Source of the DNA: a bacterium | GTDB lineage: Bacteria > Armatimonadota > Fimbriimonadia > Fimbriimonadales > Fimbriimonadaceae | DNA length: 64,000 nt | Assembly (NCBI GenBank): GCA_013823945.1 | Contig: PNMZ01000001.1 | Location: forward strand, 310,001-374,000 | Direction: 5' to 3' | Notes under the pieces: model-generated | The model's input: only the letters and a program-made list of their open reading frames with translations | Told to the model about the DNA's origin: nothing | Database searches by the model: none | Translations under genes and position numbers: made by a program | In this document: in pieces, positions 27,529-34,278 of the stretch | Layout of the letters: every line of letters begins with the position of its first letter | Numbering within the stretch: position 1 is the first letter of the stretch

Positions 27529-28443
27529 TTAATTCGCCTTCTGTCGCCAAGCTCGGTCAAAAAGCTGCTTACTATCCCAAGGTCGTGCGGCACCGCTCAG
27601 CAAAAGAACAATGTCTCGTCGAACCGCACCCGGAACGCCTGGAGTCGTGTATTCACGGAAGTTGCTATTCCAAGTAACCACCGTCTCATCGGGAGGATTG
27701 GTATAGCCAAGCTGACGCGGATCATCATTCTCATTTCCTGCGCCAAATCCCGGCCCCGATCCAATGGCAAAATTCGTCCAAAAGCGCGTATACCGAAGCT
27801 CATTCCGAGTTCCGCCACCCGCAACCGGCACACTCGCTACGTCATATCCTGAAATCGAATAGAACAACCGCGCTCTCGGATCGGTCGGATCGTTCAATGT
27901 CACACCACCGCAACGTGCGCCCGCCGCAATCGCATTGATCGAAGGATCCCAGCAAACCGAACCATCAGCTGGCCCAAACGCTTGCCGTACGCCCGCAACA
28001 TCATCCGCCGCCGTGATCGCACCATCTCCGTTCAAGTCAAGTTGAGCCCCATTGCCAACCGCCGTAGCATCCGGCTCAGGAAATACTGCGTTGACCGTTG
28101 CCGTCGAACTCGCCCGTACATAGGAAGGTGTCATCGCTGAAAGCGGAACCCGCTTCGGCGCCAAAAATCCTTTCAGTTCGCTCGCCGGGATTACATTGCC
28201 CGCATTCGGGCCGCTGGCATAAAGGGTCACATAGCCCAAAAGTGCCGGAGGATAAGCCCCCTGATCTTCCCGGTACAAAGCCAACGCGGATCGAAGCGAA
28301 TTCATGTTCGCAATGTCTTGGCTTCGGTAAGAATTGTCCTTTACCCGTGAAAACACAGGCACGATAATCGCCGACAAAATTGCAATGATCGCAATAACTG
28401 TCAGCAACTCAAGTAATGTAAATGCGCGTTGGCCGTTCCTCAT
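27529..28443 (-). CDS. Pseudopilin (GspG/FimU-like) with an EF-hand-type loop
   Basis: A 304-residue prepilin: leader MRNGQRA, then [20 protein letters not shown], with Ala at -1 and Glu at +5. After the helix comes a GspG-like segment (SLRSALALYREDQGAYPPAL). Residues 136-147 read DLNGDGAITAAD, which fits the 12-residue EF-hand/dockerin calcium loop (Asp1, Asn3, Asp5, Gly6, Ile8, Asp12). GGAG lies six bases before the ATG. It is the first pilin gene after pilD and could be a FimU-like initiator or a major pilin; I cannot decide which. Confidence 0.82.
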   Translation of the reverse strand: MRNGQRAFTLLELLTVIAIIAILSAIIVPVFSRVKDNSYRSQDIANMNSLRSALALYREDQGAYPPALLGYVTLYASGPNAGNVIPASELKGFLAPKRVPLSAMTPSYVRASSTATVNAVFPEPDATAVGNGAQLDLNGDGAITAADDVAGVRQAFGPADGSVCWDPSINAIAAGARCGGVTLNDPTDPRARLFYSISGYDVASVPVAGGGTRNELRYTRFWTNFAIGSGPGFGAGNENDDPRQLGYTNPPDETVVTWNSNFREYTTPGVPGAVRRDIVLLLSGAARPWDSKQLFDRAWRQKAN

Positions 28444-28500
28444 GGCGTACTCCGGTCTGTCTTGTGTGACTCAACCTGATTTCCCTTTGTTCCGTTGTCC

Positions 28501-29532
28501 TCATTCAAGCCCCAAAGATTGGATGTACTGATCCAGCCAACCGTAAAGCACCGGCGCGAACAAAATCACTGCCAAAGCTCCGGCCGCCAAATAAGGACCA
28601 AACGGAATCATCGTATGTTCTACCTCAGGCTCCTCCTCAAACTCTTCCATTGAGTAAGGATTCTCCCCAAACCACCATTCGTACACCCGAGGCCAAATCA
28701 ATCCAAAAATATCCATCAGTAACATGTATCCGAGCCCACACTTCAGAAGCGAACCAATACTTTCAGGCTCATAATGCTCCTCCTCTGCTTCAACTGGCAC
28801 CGGCTTGCTTCGCATCAGAGCAACCTGCAATCCCCCAATGACCGCCCCCAAGGCCACTGCCATTGCAAAACTCATCCCCGCCCCAATCGGCAACAACACC
28901 GCCCCTATCCCCCGCGCCATCTTGATGTCACCATGCCCCATGGCATCTTTTCGGAACATCACTCGACCCAAAAACGCAATCCCCCACAACACTCCTACCC
29001 CTGTTAATGCCCCCGCAATCGAACTCGGCATCCCCCACAACCATGCTTCCGGCAATCCATAAAACACCATCGCAATATTCATTCCCACCCCAACCACAAA
29101 CATAAATGCATTGATTTGATCCGGAATGATGTAATGCGCCAAGTCCGTAAAGATCGCCGCAACCAATGCCGCTGCAAAAAGACAAAATCCCACTGCATTA
29201 ATGACATTCAGCGGACTATAAAGCCCCGCCGGCTGCAAAACTAACTGCTGATACCAAATCACTCCGAATAGCCCCCCCGTGATCAGCTCAACAATAAAAT
29301 ACCGAGCCCCAATCTTATTCTTCCCACACTGACAGCGCCCCTTCTGAAACGCCCAACTCAACAGCGGCACCAATTCTGCCGGAGTCAACTGCTTATCACA
29401 ACTCGGACAATAACTGTTCTTGGGCTTGTATATCGAAATCCCCCGTGGCATTCGGTAGATCACCACGTTCAAAAAACTGCCAATCGCTGCGCCAAACCAA
29501 AACCCAACGATCCAAGTCCAAGCGGGGAACAC
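28501..29532 (-). CDS. pilD: Prepilin peptidase / N-methyltransferase
   Basis: Inner-membrane aspartic protease that cleaves and N-methylates prepilins. The N-terminal hallmark GSFLNVVIYRMPRG is followed by the cytoplasmic zinc domain with CPSC and CQCG cysteine pairs, and by the two catalytic aspartates in FTDLAHYIIPDQ and GHGDIKMARG. About eight transmembrane helices are visible. The last 100 residues, with a Glu-rich stretch (EEFEEEPEVEHT) between helices, extend beyond the usual 250-290 aa. GTG at 29532 (AAGGAA upstream) fits the family start best; a TTG at 29568 would add 12 residues. Its substrates are encoded immediately downstream. Confidence 0.95.
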   Translation of the reverse strand: MFPAWTWIVGFWFGAAIGSFLNVVIYRMPRGISIYKPKNSYCPSCDKQLTPAELVPLLSWAFQKGRCQCGKNKIGARYFIVELITGGLFGVIWYQQLVLQPAGLYSPLNVINAVGFCLFAAALVAAIFTDLAHYIIPDQINAFMFVVGVGMNIAMVFYGLPEAWLWGMPSSIAGALTGVGVLWGIAFLGRVMFRKDAMGHGDIKMARGIGAVLLPIGAGMSFAMAVALGAVIGGLQVALMRSKPVPVEAEEEHYEPESIGSLLKCGLGYMLLMDIFGLIWPRVYEWWFGENPYSMEEFEEEPEVEHTMIPFGPYLAAGALAVILFAPVLYGWLDQYIQSLGLE

Positions 29533-29600
29533 TCTCTTTACTTCCTTGGCATCCGTGCCAAACCGCAAGATACCAGGTTCAACCTAATCCGGTCCACCTC

Positions 29601-29640
29601 AAACAAAACAAAGTGGGTTGAGCAAACAAACTCAACCCAC
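29601..29640 (-). terminator. Rho-independent terminator after pilC
   Basis: On the minus strand GTGGGTTGAG and CTCAACCCAC form a perfect 10-bp stem with loop TTTGTTTG, followed by TTTGTTTTG. It is located between the pilC stop and pilD and separates the motor genes from the pilin operon. Confidence 0.82.
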
Positions 29641-29661
29641 CCCCGGATCAAAAGCAGAGAC

Positions 29662-30897
29662 TTACTCGCCTTCTGCGCCGCCCGAAGACAGTCCTTCAAC
29701 AACCTTCAAAAGTGGTGCAAACATCGCAAAAACGATGAATCCAACGACCACCCCAAGGAACACGATCAAGATCGGCTCAAGTGCTGATGTCAAGGACTGC
29801 AAAGTTGCCTCAACTTCCGCTTCATAGAAGTCCGCAATTTTTTGGAGCATGTAGTCAAGCGAACCTGACTCTTCACCAACCCCGATCATGTGAACAACCA
29901 TCGGCGGGAACAAGCGGCTCGCTTCCAACGGATCACCAATACGATCCCCTTCCCGAATCCGTGCCCGAGCATCCAAAACCGCATCCGACATGATCGAGTT
30001 ACCGACCGTACCAGCAACTGTTTCCATCGCTTGCAAAATCGGAACCCCGGAGGTCAAAAGCGTACCCATCGTTCGGCTAAATCGCGCCATGCACACCTTG
30101 AGGTGAAGCGGGCCAAAAACCGGAATCTTCAACTTAATCCGGTCAACCACCCGACGACCAAACCGCGTCGACGAGAACAACTTGAATCCAGCGTATATAG
30201 CCGCACCAACGATCAGGAAGATGTGCCAGTTGACAACCATGTTGTCCGACAAGTCCATCAAGAACTTCGTCGCCGCCGGGAACTCACTGTCCTTCAATCC
30301 AAGATCCTTAAAGATGTCCGTGAACTGAGGAACAACGACTACCATCAAAAGGACAACAATTCCGACAGCTGCCAAAACAACGATCAACGGATATGTCAAA
30401 GCCGCTTTAACTTTGCGGCGAAGGTTGACGTCCGATTCCAAGAACTGAGAAAGACGCTGCAGAGCCTCTTCCAAGACCCCGCCAATTTCACCTGCTCGAA
30501 TCAAACCGATGAACAGGTTATTGAATGTCCGTGGGTGACGCTGCATTGCTCGGCTCAACGACTCTCCACCCTCAACCCGCTCGCCAATGTCGATCAAAAT
30601 CTTCTTAAGCTTCGGATCTTCTGTCTGACGGCTCAAAACGTCCAAGCATCGAACCAATGAAACCCCCGCGTCTACCATCGTCGAAAACTGACGACAGAAG
30701 AGCGACAATTTGATCAGCTTGACTTTTCCAAAAGAACGGGCTTTCTTTATATTCCCCTTCTTGATCATCGTCACTTCGACGATTTCAAGGCCCTGCTCCT
30801 GGAAACGGGCCCTCAAATTCTCTTCAGATTCAGCTTCCGCCGTTCCCTTCTGAAGTCCGCCGCTGGGATCGCGGAATGTGTAGCTGTAGACTGACAT
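29662..30897 (-). CDS. pilC: Type IV pilus platform protein PilC (GspF family)
   Basis: A 411-residue inner-membrane platform that transmits motor action to the pilin subunits. It has two GspF domains, each starting with a cytoplasmic helical bundle: FCRQFSTMVDAGVSLVRCLD at about residues 68-87, and MARFSRTMGTLLTSGVPILQ in the second half. Transmembrane segments lie at about 170-190, 220-240 and 378-398. The length matches the family. It follows pilT by seven bases and is followed by a strong terminator. Confidence 0.95.
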   Translation of the reverse strand: MSVYSYTFRDPSGGLQKGTAEAESEENLRARFQEQGLEIVEVTMIKKGNIKKARSFGKVKLIKLSLFCRQFSTMVDAGVSLVRCLDVLSRQTEDPKLKKILIDIGERVEGGESLSRAMQRHPRTFNNLFIGLIRAGEIGGVLEEALQRLSQFLESDVNLRRKVKAALTYPLIVVLAAVGIVVLLMVVVVPQFTDIFKDLGLKDSEFPAATKFLMDLSDNMVVNWHIFLIVGAAIYAGFKLFSSTRFGRRVVDRIKLKIPVFGPLHLKVCMARFSRTMGTLLTSGVPILQAMETVAGTVGNSIMSDAVLDARARIREGDRIGDPLEASRLFPPMVVHMIGVGEESGSLDYMLQKIADFYEAEVEATLQSLTSALEPILIVFLGVVVGFIVFAMFAPLLKVVEGLSSGGAEGE

Positions 30898-30904
30898 GGT
30901 TCAT

Positions 30905-32179
30905 TTACCTCCGTGGCGGGCCGCCTGACTCGCCTTGACCGCCTGGGCCGCCCAGGTTAATCATCTTCTTCAATTCCTCAACGTTTTGACAACGCGACAT
31001 TGCGTCCTCAAGCGTAATCAAGCCTTTCATATATTGGTCGCGCAAGCACTGATCCATACTCATCATCCCATGAGCATGACCCGTCTGAATCATAGACGGA
31101 ATCTGGTGCGACTTGTTTTCGCGAATCAAGTTTCGAATCGCCGGCGTGGCAATCATAATCTCGTTGGTCGGAATCCGGCCCGGACCACTCGCCCGCGGCA
31201 ATAACTGCTGAGAAATGATTGCAATCAAGTTGTTCGATAACTGAACCCGAATTTGCTCCTGCTGACCCGGAGGGAAAACGTCAATAATCCGGTCAATGGA
31301 TTCTGCCGCGTTGTTTGTGTGGAGCGTGGCGAAAACCAAGTGCCCCGTTTCCGCTGCCGTAATCGCCAGCTGAATTGTTTCTCGGTCGCGCATTTCACCA
31401 ACGAGCAAGATGTCCGGGTCTTCCCGCAAACTGGCCCGGAGCGCGTTGCTAAAGCTCAAAGTGTCCTGACCCAACTCGCGCTGGTTAATCACACAACTCT
31501 TGTGCACGTGCAAATATTCGATTGGGTCTTCAATCGTAATAATGTGGTGCGCGAAGTTCATGTTGATGTGGTTGATCATCGCTGCAAGCGAAGTCGACTT
31601 ACCTGAACCCGTCGGACCCGTAACCAAGACCAAACCACGCGGCTTTTCTGACAAAGTCTTCAATAGCGGCGGAAGATTCAACTGCTCAACTGTCGGAATA
31701 GAACTTGAAATCAAACGAAATGCCGCTGCAACACTTCCCCGGTCGCGATACATATTGACCCGGAACCGAGCCCGCACCGGACCCTTACCCTGCTCCCGAA
31801 GGTGCGGAGGATTCGGCAACGCGTAGGAAAAGTCAAGCTCTTTCGTCTGCTCAAACTTCGTCACGTTGTCATCGGAGATGATCTCATAAAGCATCCGCTG
31901 GCAAACCTGAGGCGTTGCTTTTTCATAGTTCAAGCGCTTCAATCCACCATCTTCGCGAATCACCGGCTCGCTATCCACACAAAGGTGAAGGTCAGAACAG
32001 TTCCGGTCAACCATGATGTGCAACAGCTCATCAATGTGCAAATCATCCATGCCACGCGGTGCCCCAACCTTTTTCTCCTCACCACGAGGTGGCTCGCCCA
32101 TAGTCGGTGGGGCCCCCGCAGGCGGGGTCATCGCCGGCGGCGGAGTCATTCCAGATTGCATTGAAGGGTTGTTTTCCAT
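30905..32179 (-). CDS. pilT: Type IV pilus retraction ATPase
   Basis: Hexameric ATPase that drives pilus retraction. Walker A GPTGSGKST, the Asp box (HIITIEDPIEYLH), Walker B (ILLVGEMRD) and the His box (GHLVFATLHTNNA) appear in order, and the PilT signature AIRNLIRENK is near the C-terminus. At 424 aa it is longer than standard PilT (about 345-370) because of a Met/Pro-rich N-terminal extension (about residues 1-45) and a Gly-rich tail. Downstream of pilB by 65 bases, possibly with its own weak promoter. Confidence 0.95.
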   Translation of the reverse strand: MENNPSMQSGMTPPPAMTPPAGAPPTMGEPPRGEEKKVGAPRGMDDLHIDELLHIMVDRNCSDLHLCVDSEPVIREDGGLKRLNYEKATPQVCQRMLYEIISDDNVTKFEQTKELDFSYALPNPPHLREQGKGPVRARFRVNMYRDRGSVAAAFRLISSSIPTVEQLNLPPLLKTLSEKPRGLVLVTGPTGSGKSTSLAAMINHINMNFAHHIITIEDPIEYLHVHKSCVINQRELGQDTLSFSNALRASLREDPDILLVGEMRDRETIQLAITAAETGHLVFATLHTNNAAESIDRIIDVFPPGQQEQIRVQLSNNLIAIISQQLLPRASGPGRIPTNEIMIATPAIRNLIRENKSHQIPSMIQTGHAHGMMSMDQCLRDQYMKGLITLEDAMSRCQNVEELKKMINLGGPGGQGESGGPPRR

Positions 32180-32188
32180 GTGTTACTT

Positions 32189-32217
32189 ATTTTTCGTTTG
32201 ACGTCGTGTTAATTCAA
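32189..32217 (-). promoter_or_regulatory. Possible promoter for pilT-pilC
   Basis: In the 65-base gap between pilB and pilT, TTGAAT (32212-32217) and AAAAAT (32189-32194) are 17 bases apart on the minus strand. Each box matches four of six consensus bases. The gap is AT-rich and has no terminator, so read-through from pilB is equally possible. Confidence 0.3.
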
Positions 32218-32244
32218 ATTTGTTCAATTGCGTTCCGACCAATT

Positions 32245-34032
32245 TTAGAAACCAGCCGTGAAGACAACCCGCATGACTTCGTCCGGAGTCGTCTGACCGA
32301 GCAGAACCTTCTCCAAACCGTCTTCGCGCAACTCTTTCATACCATTTGCTTTCGCTGCCGCTTTAATGTCGTTGAGCGGCGAACGGCGGACAACCATTTC
32401 CGCAATCTCTCCGTTCATCACCATCAATTCGTGGAAACCTGTCCGACCCTTAAAGCCTGTCATTCGGTTGTCCTCGTGCGGAATGCCTCGATAAAGCGTT
32501 ACAAGCGCCTCGGGATCCTTAACTTGGAATCCAAATCGGCGCAAATCAATTTCGCGAACCTCATAAGGCTCCTTATTGTTCGGGTCAATGCGTCGCCCAA
32601 GCCGTTGCGCCAGAACGCCAACCACTGTTGCCGAAATCAAGTAAGGCTCAACCCCCATGTCAATCATCCGGAGAGTGGCCGATGGAGCATCGTTTGTGTG
32701 GAGCGTGGACAAAACCAAGTGACCCGTCAGCGATGCTTCAATCGCAATTTCCGCCGTTTCAAGGTCCCGCATTTCCCCAACCATGATAATGTCAGGGTCT
32801 TGCCGAAGGAAAGCCCGCAGAGCTGTACCAAAAGTCAAACCCGCTTTCTTGTTCACCTGAACCTGGGCCAAACCACCAAGCTGATACTCAACCGGGTCTT
32901 CAACCGTGATGATGTTGCGCTCAACACTGTTGAGCATGTTCAAAACGGAGTACTGCGTGGTCGTCTTTCCGGAACCCGTCGGACCCGTACAAAGGAACAT
33001 CCCGTTCGGCTGAGAAATCAACTCTTCAATCTCGGCCTGATTTGCTTCGGTGAAGCCCAGTTTGGAAAGACCAATCATCGCGTTGCCCTTATCCAAAATC
33101 CGCATAACGATCTTTTCGCCGAAGGGAGTCGGAATCGAGCTCACCCGCAAGTCAAATTCCTTGCCCTGGTGACGTACCTCAATACGACCATCTTGGGGAA
33201 CCCGCCGCTCGGCGATGTTCATTTCCGCCATGATCTTCAAGCGGCTAATCATCGGTGCTTGAAGGTTCTTCGGAACCGTCATCGCCTCCATCAAAACCCC
33301 GTCAATCCGGTACCGAACCCGAACATTACGCTCTTGCGGCTCAACGTGGATGTCCGATGCGCGGTCAATAATTCCCGTTTGAATTACGGCGTTTGCCAGC
33401 TTGATGATCGGTGCCTGGTCTGCCAGTTCTGCTCCGTCATCCTCGCCTTTTTCCGCCGGCATCGCCCCCATGTCCGCATCGCGCGTCACCTGGGCCTGGG
33501 CGACCAATGCCGAAATCCCAGTCGCGTTGTCCCGCTTCTCTTGCGCCGCCGTCTTTGTTGCCCCGTTCTTCGGAGCCTCTGCTGCCGCACTCTCACCCGC
33601 TCCGTAATACTTTTTGATTGCGTCCTCAATCGCCCCCGGAACCGCAACCGCTGGCTTCACAATGCAACCACTTGCAAACCGAACCGCATCAATCGCTTCC
33701 AAGTTGTTCGGATTGCTCATCGCGACCCAAAGCATCGTTCCATCTTTTCGTACCGGAACAACATTGTGCTGTTTCGCAATTCGATCCGGAACAACGTTGA
33801 CGGCACTACTTTCCAGAGCAACGTTGTCCAGGTCAACAAATGGGAATCCTGCTTCCTGCGCCTGAGCCTCCGTGACCTCGCGCTCACCCACCATCCCCAA
33901 ATCCACAAGAATCTTCCCCAAATTCGGATTCTTGGTCTGCTCCTGCACCTTCATCGCTTCATCAAGCTGGTCAGGTTTCAAGTACCCCTTGTCAACAAGG
34001 TACTTGGCCATCGGTTTGCGTTCAATTGCCAT
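32245..34032 (-). CDS. pilB: Type IV pilus assembly ATPase
   Basis: A 595-residue motor ATPase for pilus extension. The N-terminal MshEN-like domain has two tandem helical motifs (MAKYLVDKGYLKPDQLDEAM and LGKILVDLGMVGEREVTEAQ), a fold that binds cyclic di-GMP in MshE-type ATPases. After a low-complexity linker (about 150-200) come the N2 domain and the ATPase core with Walker A GPTGSGKTT, Walker B IIMVGEMRD and His box GHLVLSTLHTNDA. The zinc tetracysteine motif of many PilB proteins is absent: the region before GFKGRTGFHEL has no cysteine. The 246 bases upstream, shared with argS, hold no clear promoter. Confidence 0.95.
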   Translation of the reverse strand: MAIERKPMAKYLVDKGYLKPDQLDEAMKVQEQTKNPNLGKILVDLGMVGEREVTEAQAQEAGFPFVDLDNVALESSAVNVVPDRIAKQHNVVPVRKDGTMLWVAMSNPNNLEAIDAVRFASGCIVKPAVAVPGAIEDAIKKYYGAGESAAAEAPKNGATKTAAQEKRDNATGISALVAQAQVTRDADMGAMPAEKGEDDGAELADQAPIIKLANAVIQTGIIDRASDIHVEPQERNVRVRYRIDGVLMEAMTVPKNLQAPMISRLKIMAEMNIAERRVPQDGRIEVRHQGKEFDLRVSSIPTPFGEKIVMRILDKGNAMIGLSKLGFTEANQAEIEELISQPNGMFLCTGPTGSGKTTTQYSVLNMLNSVERNIITVEDPVEYQLGGLAQVQVNKKAGLTFGTALRAFLRQDPDIIMVGEMRDLETAEIAIEASLTGHLVLSTLHTNDAPSATLRMIDMGVEPYLISATVVGVLAQRLGRRIDPNNKEPYEVREIDLRRFGFQVKDPEALVTLYRGIPHEDNRMTGFKGRTGFHELMVMNGEIAEMVVRRSPLNDIKAAAKANGMKELREDGLEKVLLGQTTPDEVMRVVFTAGF

Positions 34033-34278
34033 TCGTTTCGTGTCCTCGGTCCACGTGCCCGTGAAATCTAATAACCGCCACTGCTCGTACTTCAGTCGCC
34101 GTCATCAACTGCCCGCTCGCTCCACCGCTCATTCCCAAAACTGCGGAACTCTCAGGCACATCCCCTATTTTATTCACAAAACGACCTGAATAAGAAAGGG
34201 GCAACCGTACTTTCTTGACTCTTTCTCTGGGTCTTAACGTTCGCCCACCCCCCGCAACCCCCCATAATTGAAGCTGTT

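Noticed and set aside
32107-34071. Plus-strand open frame of 654 codons opposite pilB
   Set aside because: Complement of pilB with an Arg/Asn/His/Leu-rich composition and no domain; pilB is certain.
34022-34204. 60-codon minus frame upstream of pilB
   Set aside because: No ribosome site, no hydrophobic or domain pattern, and it overlaps the pilB start out of frame.
34210-34240. Promoter TTGACT upstream of argS
   Set aside because: A good -35-like hexamer, but no -10-like sequence lies 16-18 bases downstream.
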